A DNA stretch of 64,000 bases from Bacteroides cellulosilyticus (GCF_020091405.1 NZ_CP081903.1:2666501-2730500), one strand, 5' to 3'; shown: positions 22,903 to 30,319, counted from the first letter of the stretch. Numbers and translations: made by a program. Notes: generated from the sequence alone by a model not told the origin.

Positions 22903-23902
22903 ATTCTTTATACGTGATTAAATCAACAAAGGGTGTCCCTCTTCTGACTACTGCAAACATTCTGCACACAAGTTTAAACTTTACCGCATTCAGCACTACT
23001 CCATGTTCTTTTCCCTCTTTTCTTTTCCTTTCATAATACTCTTTGAGTTCCTTATCCCATACAACGGCCGATCTTGCAGCCTGCGATAGATCCGCTTTCA
23101 ATAGTCTGGCTCCCGTAGCACATACCCTTGTTTTCCCTTTCACACTGGTTCCTGAAGAATGTTCAAAAGGGGCAATACCCAGATAACAGGCATATTGCCG
23201 TGCGGTTTCAAATGCCTTGAAATTATTAGTATGTATGATTGTATTGATGGCATTAACACTACCAATCCCTTTAATGCTGTTAAGAAGCTGATAGTTTAAG
23301 TTCATAGTCGGATCAGAGCTGACAATCCCGTGCATCTCATCTTCTACGCTTTGAATTTGTTTTTCCAGAATCTTAACCATTTCTTCTGCCCGCCTGCTCG
23401 TAGAGGTGGACTCCCGGTCTTTTCTGTCCGTGATAAATCCCTTGTTTTCAGTCAGATGCTTAACCAGGCGTTTCCTTTCGGACGACAAGTCACGCAAGAT
23501 AAGGACAGCACTGCCGGAAAGTTTGGAATAGGTCAATTCATCCCGATGCAAGTAACCGTAGTAAGCTATCCGCTCGGCATCCACACGGTCATTCTTTCCA
23601 CGGACAAGCCCCAGAGAACGCTTTAAATCCAGAGGAGTGAAAGAACTGTAATCTTGTTTACATGACTCTAAAAACAGACATAAATCATAGCTGTAAATGC
23701 CTGTATTCTCCAAGCAGATGACAGTCTGTTTAGGAGAAATACGCTTCTGCTTCATCCAGGCAAACAATGCTTGATAACCCGTTTTATTATTCGAGACTTG
23801 CTTGTAGTTTGTCTCATCCGCATGTTTCTTTGCGGGATCGTAAATAACAACATCAAGTGTTTTTTTACTGATGTCAATGCCAATAAACCATTTCTTTTTC
23901 AT
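22901..23902 (-). CDS. IS110-family transposase (RuvC-like DEDD plus Tnp20 domain)
   Basis: A 333-residue recombinase. Seen: N-terminal RuvC-like domain with WFIGIDISKKTLDVVIYD (first Asp at about residue 9), VICLENTGIYSYDL (Glu about 64) and RGKNDRVDAERIAYYG (the D-x-x-D pair about 105-108). A coiled-coil-like middle region follows, then the Tnp20 domain with LNSIKGIGSVNAINTII (about 209-225) and FEHSSGTSVKGKTRV carrying the catalytic serine candidates (about 248-262). All expected motifs are intact and the length is normal, so the enzyme looks functional. In the IS110 family this protein works with an element-encoded bridge RNA that pairs with both donor and target DNA; a candidate lies immediately upstream. 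Confidence 0.95.
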   Translation of the reverse strand: MKKKWFIGIDISKKTLDVVIYDPAKKHADETNYKQVSNNKTGYQALFAWMKQKRISPKQTVICLENTGIYSYDLCLFLESCKQDYSSFTPLDLKRSLGLVRGKNDRVDAERIAYYGYLHRDELTYSKLSGSAVLILRDLSSERKRLVKHLTENKGFITDRKDRESTSTSRRAEEMVKILEKQIQSVEDEMHGIVSSDPTMNLNYQLLNSIKGIGSVNAINTIIHTNNFKAFETARQYACYLGIAPFEHSSGTSVKGKTRVCATGARLLKADLSQAARSAVVWDKELKEYYERKRKEGKEHGVVLNAVKFKLVCRMFAVVRRGTPFVDLITYKE

Positions 23903-23903
23903 A

Positions 23904-24086
23904 ACTTCGCATTACTTATTTGAAGTTAACCATAGGTTGAACTCACTAAATCCTTTAATAGGCCAACGACCTAAAATTCTAATTGGGACGATTCAACTGA
24001 AAAGGGAGGCAGGACTAGTTCTGTGTATAGGGCTTCTGCCTAGATCTCACAATAGGTCACCCGCTTCCCTTGGTTAACTCTTATTA
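23904..24086 (-). ncRNA. IS110 bridge RNA
   Basis: A non-coding region between the left end and the transposase ATG, with its own TACCTTTG box. A closing stem GTTAACCA/TGGTTAAC (23925-23932 with 24071-24078) encloses two stem-loops. Target loop (first in the transcript): TGTGAGA (minus strand of 24045-24051) equals the transposase-strand flank at 24140-24146, and ACACAGA (minus strand of 24020-24026) equals the complement of the other flank, 22808-22814. Donor loop (second): TTAGAATT (23975-23982) equals the right-end sequence at 22814-22821, and TAAAGGA (23951-23957) equals the complement of the left end at 24132-24138. An inner helix TAGGC/GCCCTA with an AGAA loop tops the target loop, and GTTGAA/TTCAAC (23936-23941 with 23992-23997) closes the donor loop. 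Order and strand pattern follow the IS621 model. Confidence 0.85.
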
Positions 24087-24090
24087 ACTA

Positions 24091-24098
24091 CAAAGGTA
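24091..24098 (-). promoter_or_regulatory. -7 box for bridge RNA / transposase
   Basis: Reads TACCTTTG on the minus strand (TAnnTTTG), inside the element's left end. The predicted transcript start is about 24086, just before the closing stem of the bridge RNA. Confidence 0.65.
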
Positions 24099-24138
24099 AT
24101 ATTTCAACCCTAAGTTTTAGTAATGCAAATCTAAAGGA

Positions 24139-24213
24139 GTCTCACAGAGTTTAATCAATTTGAAATCAAAAGAATAGAACTTCGTGAGACTCTGTGTTAC
24201 TCTGTGGTGAAAA
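24139..24213 (-). repeat. CACAGAG-family hairpin, right fragment cut by IS110
   Basis: Contains GTCTCACAGAGT at the IS junction and, further right, GTGAGACTCTGTGTTACTCT followed by GTGGTGAAAA. GAGTCTCAC at 24137-24145 (its first two bases being the junction GA) and GTGAGACTC at 24184-24192 are perfect inverses. With 22794-22814 it forms a palindrome of about 95 bases once the IS is removed. Confidence 0.85.
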
Positions 24214-24228
24214 CTCATTTCTGCACTA

Positions 24229-24780
24229 TTATGCCAGCAATAAGAAGAAGTATGAAATAGTTTTCCGTATCTCTTTCAGAGCGAGGCTTAACTGACTTTC
24301 CACATTTCTCTTGGTAGTATTCAGTCGTACGGCTATCTCTTCATTGCTTAGGCCCTCGTTGCGACTTAGCATGTATATCTTTCTCCGTTGTTCCGGCATT
24401 TTTTCTACCGTGTCGTCTATTAGTAATCCGAGTTCTTTGGCTATCAGATCTTCTTCCGAAGTAGAACTACATTCCTGCTGCTGGACATTACTCAGATAAG
24501 TATCCTCTACATATTTGTGTTTCAGAAAGTTGATGGCAGAATTTCTGGCAATTGTATGCAGGTAAGAATCAAATGATTTGGAGATATCGACAGAGTGGCG
24601 GTTCATCCAGAGGTTTACAAATAAATCCTCTGTCAGTTCTTCAGCATCCGGACTCGACTTGATGTAGCCCTGTATAAAGGCTTTTGTCTTACCGTAATAA
24701 GTGATAAAAACCTCCTCGAAGGCCTCATGGCTATCTTGTCGTAAAGCCTCCAAGGTTTTTATATCAATCTTATTGCTCAT
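24229..24780 (-). CDS. ECF-type RNA polymerase sigma-70 factor (FecI-like)
   Basis: A 183-residue sigma factor. Seen: region 2 with AFEEVFITYYGKTKAFIQGYI and AEELTEDLFVNLWMNRHSVD (about residues 18-60), a short linker, and region 4 with MPEQRRKIYMLSRNEGLSNEEIAVRLNTT, whose recognition helix TTKRNVESQLSLALKEIRK is the usual ECF form (about 125-170). It ends in a hydrophobic ISYFFLLLA, common in the Bacteroides members. It should direct transcription of the fecR-TonB receptor set downstream and be held by FecR. An IS110 insertion and repeats separate it from fecR, so readthrough may now be reduced and the downstream genes may depend on another promoter. Confidence 0.94.
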   Translation of the reverse strand: MSNKIDIKTLEALRQDSHEAFEEVFITYYGKTKAFIQGYIKSSPDAEELTEDLFVNLWMNRHSVDISKSFDSYLHTIARNSAINFLKHKYVEDTYLSNVQQQECSSTSEEDLIAKELGLLIDDTVEKMPEQRRKIYMLSRNEGLSNEEIAVRLNTTKRNVESQLSLALKEIRKTISYFFLLLA

Positions 24781-24930
24781 TTATGGTCCGGTTTTGTTTT
24801 TTGACGGGAGCAAAAGAAGTGATTATTTGTTTGATGAAGCTATTCTTTTGGATTAATTAACCATGTCTGTTTTATTTTCTATTCTCAGTTTTTGATTTCA
24901 GACACATTCTACAATGTTTCCGTATTGCTC

Positions 24931-26568
24931 TTATTTCAGATACTTCTTCAGTGGGCAGTCCGTAGCTTTTAATCCTTCGGCTATACTTCGGGCATTCATT
25001 CGCGCCCCCTTCAAAGATGTATGTGTATGATCTGTATTATAGAAAGCAGCTGATTTTTTTGCTCCCATCTTCTGGAGTTTATCTGCGGATATTTTATTCA
25101 GATCAATAAAGCAGGCTCCGGTTGCTTCTGCCGCTTCACGTGTCCATTTACCGTAACTCTCGCTATTGCGTTCTATTTGTTCGTCTTTCCACTTATTGCG
25201 GGGCGTGTGGCTCAATACAATTGGGATTGCTCCTTTTTCTTGTGCATCCCTGATGAACTTGCGGAGATACCAGCCAAAAGTATAGACTACCTGGTATTTT
25301 CCGGTCTTTTCCATCAGAAAGACTTTGCTTTCATCTCCCGAACCGTGTAATTCACCACGGGCTTTTCCGGTATTGATATCTCCTCCGTCATTATGTCCGA
25401 ACTGGATAAGTACGAAATCTCCTGGTTTAAGTGCATTATACACTTTGTCCCAGCGCCCTTCGTCCAAGAAAGTACGGGCACTGCGTCCGGCCATAGCACA
25501 ATTTTCTACAGATACCTTCTTTGAATTAAATATCTCAGTTATTACACTTCCCCATCCCCACATACCGTCTTTATCATCATCTTTATTCTTTACCGTACTG
25601 TCACCGATAGTGAATACCACCGGGCATCCTTCTTTCCGGCTGGAACCGGTAATTGTATCCTGCTCAACCGGTTTCAAATAGTTGGCCAGTTCTAACCTTT
25701 CATAGTTTCGGATACCTTCAGTTGCAGATTCTGCATTCACTTTTGCCCCGAAGGCACTGGTGTGGATACGGTCTAAGTAGAACATATATTTCACTTTTTC
25801 CTTGCCGAATTTCTCAAATTTGGAGGCGGTGATATCATTCAGGTCTATAAAAGGGACTTCTTGTTCTTCGGCTATTTGTTTGGCCCACAGGCCGAAAGTT
25901 TGGTTGACGCGTGTGATAATTGTACTGTCTTTATCTTCCCAAGCATTGCGTGGAGTCAGTGAGAACAGGATAGGGTGGGCACCTTTCGCCTTTACATCCT
26001 GCACGAAGCGACGCATATATTCTCCATAGGAATATACAGTTTCCTTCACTCCGGTTTCCTGGATCGTTACATTCAGGCTATCTTTACCGATTCCCGGTAT
26101 GGAAGCGCGTGCGCGCCCGCTGTCATAAGGGCCGTTGTCATTATGTCCCAGCTCGATGATCACCCAATCGCCTGCTTGGACCCCTTTTATAACATCCGGC
26201 CAGAAGCGATTGTAGAATGTACGGCTGCTTGTTCCTCCCAATGCATGGTTTTCTACGGTAATCCGGTCTGATTCGAAATAATCACCGGCATAATATCCCC
26301 AGCCCCATTGACCGTTATTCCCATTTCCCAAGGTTCCGGTACGCATGGTAGAATTACCCACCAAAAACAAAACGGGATTATTTCCTTTTCGGCTTGAACC
26401 GGCCACAGGTCTTGCTGTACGGGCCTTATTCAAACTGTCCAGTGTATTGTCAATCACGTGGTTGACATCCTTCATCGGTGCAGATACCTTATTCTGAGCC
26501 TGTGCCGAGAAAACAAAAGCGAATGCCATTCCTAAAATCAGATAGCTGTGAAATGTGTGTTTATTCAT
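24931..26568 (-). CDS. Tandem SGNH/GDSL acetylesterase (rhamnogalacturonan acetylesterase-like), two domains
   Basis: A 545-residue exported enzyme (signal peptide ending SAQAQ) with two copies of the CE12-type rhamnogalacturonan acetylesterase fold, which removes acetyl groups from pectic or related glycans. Copy 1 (about residues 65-300): FLVGNSTMRTG, ENHALGGTSSRTF, IIELGHNDNG and the C-terminal D-x-x-H in LDRIHTS. Copy 2 (about 315-545): FTIGDSTVKN, ENCAMAGRSARTF, IQFGHNDGGD and NTDHTHTS. All four SGNH blocks are present in both, but copy 1 has Asn for Asp next to the nucleophilic serine (GNST versus GDST). The linker carries a second SSRK motif like the one before copy 1, suggesting an internal duplication. 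It lies 150 bases downstream of the sigma gene on the same strand. Confidence 0.88.
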   Translation of the reverse strand: MNKHTFHSYLILGMAFAFVFSAQAQNKVSAPMKDVNHVIDNTLDSLNKARTARPVAGSSRKGNNPVLFLVGNSTMRTGTLGNGNNGQWGWGYYAGDYFESDRITVENHALGGTSSRTFYNRFWPDVIKGVQAGDWVIIELGHNDNGPYDSGRARASIPGIGKDSLNVTIQETGVKETVYSYGEYMRRFVQDVKAKGAHPILFSLTPRNAWEDKDSTIITRVNQTFGLWAKQIAEEQEVPFIDLNDITASKFEKFGKEKVKYMFYLDRIHTSAFGAKVNAESATEGIRNYERLELANYLKPVEQDTITGSSRKEGCPVVFTIGDSTVKNKDDDKDGMWGWGSVITEIFNSKKVSVENCAMAGRSARTFLDEGRWDKVYNALKPGDFVLIQFGHNDGGDINTGKARGELHGSGDESKVFLMEKTGKYQVVYTFGWYLRKFIRDAQEKGAIPIVLSHTPRNKWKDEQIERNSESYGKWTREAAEATGACFIDLNKISADKLQKMGAKKSAAFYNTDHTHTSLKGARMNARSIAEGLKATDCPLKKYLK

Positions 26569-26679
26569 CTTTCTATAACCTTAATTCTTTGTTTGTGCAA
26601 AAATAGGTGAAATCTGAGTCTCTGCGAATGGAATATCATTCAGAATTGCTGTCTTTTTGTGCAATTGAGTGGGATTTCC

Positions 26680-27204
26680 TTAAAATAGGATTCCTAATTT
26701 AACTGAAATGGAGTTATGGTGTAGCTTTTCATGGAATTCTGCCGTATAATTATTATTCTCGTATTTCTTCAGGCGTTCCAGATTTTGTATCTCATATCCG
26801 ATGCCCAACAATAATTTTACTTTGCCATGTATTGCATATTGCATACCGGCTGATGGATTAAAAAAATATCCTCCATTCGTATGCTTGTCAGGGGCAAATG
26901 AATATCCGATACTGCATTGCAGGTAAGGAATCCATTTGCCAGGTACTGTCAGTTGATATCTGATATCTGTAAAGACTGGTATCAGTGCTTTTTCATAAAA
27001 AGACAATCCTGTGCCAATTCCGGCAGAAAAGCGTTCCGTTACTTTATAATGCCCTGCTATTTGCCATGTGAATGGAGTAGAAGAAGGCTCATTTATCGGG
27101 ATGCCTGTTCCGAGTGTTGTAATATAGGTGAGACGGTCTGATATCTGACCATGCGCTGTCGATACCAACAGGATGGATATGAATATAAGAATTGTTTTTT
27201 TCAT
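26680..27204 (-). CDS. Small outer-membrane beta-barrel protein, unknown function
   Basis: 174 residues with a signal peptide (MKKTILIFISILLVSTAHG) and then alternating beta-strand patterns rich in aromatic and glycine residues (FTWQIAGHYKVTERFSAGIGTGLSFY, WIPYLQCSIGYSFAP, KVKLLLGIGYEIQN), ending SVKLGILF with a C-terminal phenylalanine. This is the pattern of a small eight-stranded porin-like barrel. Its ATG overlaps the stop of the upstream lipoprotein gene (four bases), so the two are translationally coupled and probably act together at the outer membrane. No specific family is recognised. Confidence 0.7.
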   Translation of the reverse strand: MKKTILIFISILLVSTAHGQISDRLTYITTLGTGIPINEPSSTPFTWQIAGHYKVTERFSAGIGTGLSFYEKALIPVFTDIRYQLTVPGKWIPYLQCSIGYSFAPDKHTNGGYFFNPSAGMQYAIHGKVKLLLGIGYEIQNLERLKKYENNNYTAEFHEKLHHNSISVKLGILF

Positions 27205-27923
27205 TGTACATTTACAGTTATTCGTTCTACGATATAAAGGGCTGTAGTCAGGGTAGACAGATCGGCATTTATTTCACCGGAACTTCCGTCAGGACTGCTA
27301 TGCCCAAGCAAAGTTGCTTCGAATGATTTTTGTCCGGATGCCAGATCTATGTCTGCGGAGTAGACTACTGCGGGTTGTCCGCTACCTTCCTTACCACCGG
27401 AGTAATTTGCATCACCTTCTTGAGCCGATTTGGGGTAGTAATCATTGAAATCAGTTGAATGATTGATTTCTACTTTAATTCTGAATTGCTTCAGTTTGTC
27501 TGTCAGGTGTAGTTTTACATCAAAGCTGCTGCGGGGAGTCGCGCCTGAAATGCCATCTGTGAGAGGTTCTTTTTGAGTGGGTAGATAGAGCCCGTCTTCA
27601 TACTTCACCCCGCGTGAATAACACCAATGTGGAAGTGCCTCTTTTCTCCGATTACCTCCCGCACTTTGCCAGGACTGCGTGGCAATTTTATGACTGGCAT
27701 AAAGAGTTGATAAATAATTACCATTCATATCTTCCATCCAGATTACAATCTGAGGTGGGTTTTTCTTTTTGATTCCTAAGAATAGCGGAAAGTCATGTAG
27801 CCATTCATCGCCTTCTTCTATACACACTTTTATATCTCCTGCTTCATACTCAATCAGGTCCTTCTGGCAGGAACAGAAGCTGAATAGCGATACACACAAC
27901 CATGTCATAATCATTTTCTTCAT
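27201..27923 (-). CDS. Exported lipoprotein, DUF2271-like
   Basis: A 240-residue lipoprotein: MKKMIMTWLCVSLFSFCSC with a lipobox cysteine at about residue 19. The body resembles the DUF2271 periplasmic family: PPQIVIWMEDMNGNYLSTLYASHKIATQSW (about residues 57-86), RKEALPHWCYSRGV, DGISGATPRSSFDVKL and a C-terminal TTALYIVERITVNVQ. DUF2271 proteins often accompany PepSY/flavin redox or iron-uptake genes, but no function is established. It is coupled by a four-base overlap to the barrel gene after it, and it lies downstream of a TetR regulator gene read in the same direction (97-base gap). Confidence 0.7.
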   Translation of the reverse strand: MKKMIMTWLCVSLFSFCSCQKDLIEYEAGDIKVCIEEGDEWLHDFPLFLGIKKKNPPQIVIWMEDMNGNYLSTLYASHKIATQSWQSAGGNRRKEALPHWCYSRGVKYEDGLYLPTQKEPLTDGISGATPRSSFDVKLHLTDKLKQFRIKVEINHSTDFNDYYPKSAQEGDANYSGGKEGSGQPAVVYSADIDLASGQKSFEATLLGHSSPDGSSGEINADLSTLTTALYIVERITVNVQ

Positions 27924-28019
27924 TCTTTAATTCATTTAATTGTTACTATATTTACTTTGTTACCGAGTGGGAACACTGGGGCCATAAAATATCCGGATGC
28001 TGATCCCTTATTGGGTAAG

Positions 28020-28628
28020 TCACATCCGAAGAAGCTTATCTATAAGAGTGTTTATTCCCTCAATAATCTGCTTCCAACCTGCATCTTTGTTTAAAGGTAT
28101 CCCGTTATAAACCGGACAGAACTCTTCCAGCATTACGAGGTAGGTGATAGATGCTGTCAGGATGGTGGCTAATGGTGCAAGTTCCTCCAGTGAATAGCCT
28201 GTCAGTTCGCTTATCTTTGTCAGGCGTTGCATGCCGGCTTTCTCTCGTTGTTCCTTTAATGTCATTACTATTGCATTGTCGGAAGATAATTCCCATCGGT
28301 AAAGCCTTTTTAAAGTTGGGTTGCTGCGCAGTTGTTCAATCTGTTCCTTAAACATATTTTTAAGAAATGCCGGTAACTGGTTACGGTCAGGGAGTTCCTG
28401 TGGAAAGTTTATCCAGAAATCGTGTTGCCGGATATAAGCAGCCATAAGCCCTTCTACCGAACCGAAATAACGGTATATTAATATTTTGGATACACCGGAT
28501 TGACTGGCAACCGCATTGATTCCTATCTTCTCGAAGCCGCTTTCAGTTATCATTTGCCCGATGGTGTCCAGCAAGCGTCTTTCTGTGGTTTCTCTGTCTC
28601 TTTCGGTAGGGGTAGTCTTTGTTTTCAT
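28020..28628 (-). CDS. TetR/AcrR-family transcriptional regulator
   Basis: A 202-residue repressor. Seen: an N-terminal helix-turn-helix domain ETTERRLLDTIGQMITESGFEKIGINAVASQSGVSKILIYRYFGSVEGLMAAYI (about residues 13-66), with the recognition helix SGVSKILIYRYFG. The all-helical ligand domain follows and is unlike any I can assign to a ligand. Two palindromic sites of 18 bp lie 10-50 bases upstream of its ATG and are the likely operators, giving self-repression. They also sit over the promoter of the divergent DUF1622 gene. The lipoprotein-barrel pair downstream on the same strand may be in the same regulon. Confidence 0.88.
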   Translation of the reverse strand: MKTKTTPTERDRETTERRLLDTIGQMITESGFEKIGINAVASQSGVSKILIYRYFGSVEGLMAAYIRQHDFWINFPQELPDRNQLPAFLKNMFKEQIEQLRSNPTLKRLYRWELSSDNAIVMTLKEQREKAGMQRLTKISELTGYSLEELAPLATILTASITYLVMLEEFCPVYNGIPLNKDAGWKQIIEGINTLIDKLLRM

Positions 28629-28638
28629 AATAATGGCA

Positions 28639-28680
28639 TGTTACTAATCGGGAACAAAGATGTGTTACCGATCGGAAACA
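28639..28680. promoter_or_regulatory. Two TetR-type operator palindromes
   Basis: TGTTACTAATCGGGAACA (28639-28656) and TGTTACCGATCGGAAACA (28663-28680). The second is a near-perfect palindrome (TGTTwCCGATCGGwAACA) and the first differs in the centre. Centres are 24 bp apart. The second site overlaps the expected -33 region of the plus-strand promoter at 28699. Confidence 0.75.
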
Positions 28681-28698
28681 TGCAAGGAAAACAAGAAA

Positions 28699-28706
28699 TA
28701 AATTTG
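28699..28706 (+). promoter_or_regulatory. -7 box for DUF1622 gene
   Basis: TAAATTTG fits TAnnTTTG. Transcript start is predicted near 28713, with about 70 bases of leader before the gene. Confidence 0.55.
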
Positions 28707-28782
28707 TAAGTGGAGTGTATTTTACCTTGAAATTCAAACATTAAAGCTTTTTACGATGTTATATTAATAAACTTCAATCGAC

Positions 28783-29133
28783 ATGCTTACTACTTTCTTA
28801 AATGCATTAGCCACTATAATCAGTGTGACAAGTCTTCTCATCGTCACTTATGGGGCATTAATTGGGATAATTTCTTTTCTGGTCAATGAGTTCAAAAGAT
28901 TCACGGGCAAGTACTCAACTACCAATATCCGGAAGTTACGGGCTACTTTCGGAACTTATTTGCTACTTGGACTTGAATTTCTTATCGCATCAGATATCTT
29001 AAAGACCGTACTGGAACCAACTTTGAATGAACTGGCAATTTTGGGTGGTATAGTCGTTCTGAGAACTATCTTATCCGTCTTTCTAAACAGAGAAATCAAA
29101 GATTTGGAGGCTGAAGGTGAAAAAGAGCAATGA
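28783..29133 (+). CDS. DUF1622 membrane protein
   Basis: A 116-residue inner-membrane protein with three hydrophobic stretches: IISVTSLLIVTYGALIGIISFLV (about residues 12-34), ATFGTYLLLGLEFLIASDILKTVL (about 54-77) and ELAILGGIVVLRTILSVFLNREI (about 84-106). The layout and the motif around LLLGLEFLIASDILKT match the DUF1622 family, which has no known function. It is divergent from the TetR gene, with the TetR operators over its promoter region, so it is probably under that repressor. The tail DLEAEGEKEQ is charged and should be cytoplasmic. Confidence 0.8.
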   Translation: MLTTFLNALATIISVTSLLIVTYGALIGIISFLVNEFKRFTGKYSTTNIRKLRATFGTYLLLGLEFLIASDILKTVLEPTLNELAILGGIVVLRTILSVFLNREIKDLEAEGEKEQ

Positions 29134-29317
29134 TTCTTGGGAAGTAAAAAGCACTATTAAATCCCTTCTTTAACATATTATCTGAATTGTGTTAATCGTT
29201 AACATAACGAATCTGAATAGTTAACAACCTCCTTTATTCTATTAAACCATGTTATAAATGCTCCTGTCTGGATCTGAAAATTTGGAGATATCCTCAAAGT
29301 CCGTATCTTTGCAATGT

Positions 29318-29383
29318 GTTTTTCATAGTATTAGATTTAAGGTTAACAAAAGATTGGCTGTCTGGGATAGATAGCCTTTTTTT
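29318..29383 (+). ncRNA. Small RNA candidate C
   Basis: TATCTTTG at 29304-29311 (TAnnTTTG) followed by about 66 bases ending in the hairpin GGCTGTCT/AGATAGCC (29356-29376) and seven Ts. No ORF is seen. It lies in the gap between the DUF1622 gene and the convergent RlmJ-like gene. The internal part is A/T-rich (GTATTAGATTTAAGGTTAAC). Length and layout match candidate A. Confidence 0.55.
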
Positions 29384-29395
29384 ATGTTGATATGT

Positions 29396-30244
29396 TTACT
29401 TTATCCTGTCTCTATACAATCCTCCATCGTAATCCTTATATTTAATGTTGCTGTAGATGCAGACTAACATATTGCTATATTCCAAAATCGTGGTATTGGA
29501 TTCTTGAGATAAATTTGTAGCTAAGATGCCACTACCTAATATTCCCGGATTACAGATAATCGTATCTTTCCTTATTGAATTCATTATTAGCTCAACGCAA
29601 GTATATTCTTCAATATCTTCTTCTTTGAGTCTGTTTATGATATATTGGTTGATGTGCCTTTTGTCATCTTCAGTCATAAAACCATACCACAACAAGCACT
29701 TTATGCCTGCCTGGGTGGCTTTTATTAATATATCTAAGTAACTTATTCCCGATATTCCTTTTTTGTCGATTTCATAAGGATCAATATGAAGAAAAGAAGA
29801 ATTGGAAAGCGTGGGTAGCAGTTTTATAACTCCTTCGAGAGAATCTGCATGATATGTTTGAATATGTGTTTCTAACTCTATTTGTCTGGCGTAAAGTTCT
29901 ATGTTTTCTAAAGCATCCTTTTCAATATCAAAGAAGATATATTGGGATGCTCGTTTTTCTAGTATATTCATAGCTAAAGCCGGAGATCCTAAATAATTTC
30001 CTTTTTCCGTTTCTATACTTTCCAGCTTATAATAAATAGAATCTCTAAGAAACTTTTCATTATTGGCTTTTTCCAGAAAATGATAAATACCATATTGTTG
30101 TTCCACAGTATGTGACATTTGATAAATGGCAGATGCCGAATTTGTCTCTACGTACATTTGTGGTTTTTCGATTTGAAGAATCTCACAGAGTACCAGATGT
30201 TTAAATACATCTGCTTGTTTCCCGAAATGAGTATAAGTGGTCAT
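29396..30244 (-). CDS. RlmJ-like (DUF519) methyltransferase homologue, divergent
   Basis: 282 residues. The N-terminal THFGKQADVFKHLVLCEIL (about residues 5-23) matches the opening H-x-G-N-x-A-D-V-x-K-H of RlmJ, the enzyme that methylates A2030 of 23S rRNA. NYLGSPALAMNIL and a later FLHIDPYEIDKKG (about 150-162) correspond to the substrate and catalytic strands. Odd: RlmJ has D-P-P-Y-E, while here one proline is missing (DPYE), and the N of the GNHADV opening is a K. The activity may therefore differ; the three-Cys-motif partner family also has a D-P-Y-G motif and is an alternative. It stands alone and is convergent with small RNA candidate C. Confidence 0.6.
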   Translation of the reverse strand: MTTYTHFGKQADVFKHLVLCEILQIEKPQMYVETNSASAIYQMSHTVEQQYGIYHFLEKANNEKFLRDSIYYKLESIETEKGNYLGSPALAMNILEKRASQYIFFDIEKDALENIELYARQIELETHIQTYHADSLEGVIKLLPTLSNSSFLHIDPYEIDKKGISGISYLDILIKATQAGIKCLLWYGFMTEDDKRHINQYIINRLKEEDIEEYTCVELIMNSIRKDTIICNPGILGSGILATNLSQESNTTILEYSNMLVCIYSNIKYKDYDGGLYRDRIK

Positions 30245-30319
30245 ATTTTTATGATTAATGTTTATGGCAGCAATATTAGGCTATATAAAAGATAAAAGCC
30301 TTGACCAAAGTCAAGACTT

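Larger units (their letters stand above)
22815..24138 (-). mobile_element. IS110-family insertion sequence with bridge RNA, 1,324 bp
   Basis: Boundaries were placed by rejoining the flanks: ...GGACACAGA plus GTCTCACAGAG... restores a palindromic CACAGAG repeat, with GA present at both junctions (22813-22814 and 24137-24138; TC on the transposase strand). There are no terminal inverted repeats, as expected for IS110. On the transposase strand the left end begins TCCTTTAGATTTGC and the right end finishes GGTCTTAGAAT. The content is one DEDD transposase and an upstream non-coding region with a bridge-RNA candidate, placing it in the IS110 (not IS1111) group. It sits between the ECF sigma gene and fecR. 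Confidence 0.88.

Noticed and set aside
22815..24138. IS1111-type element with subterminal inverted repeats
   Set aside because: The non-coding RNA region is upstream of the transposase and no subterminal inverted repeats are seen, so the IS110 group fits better.
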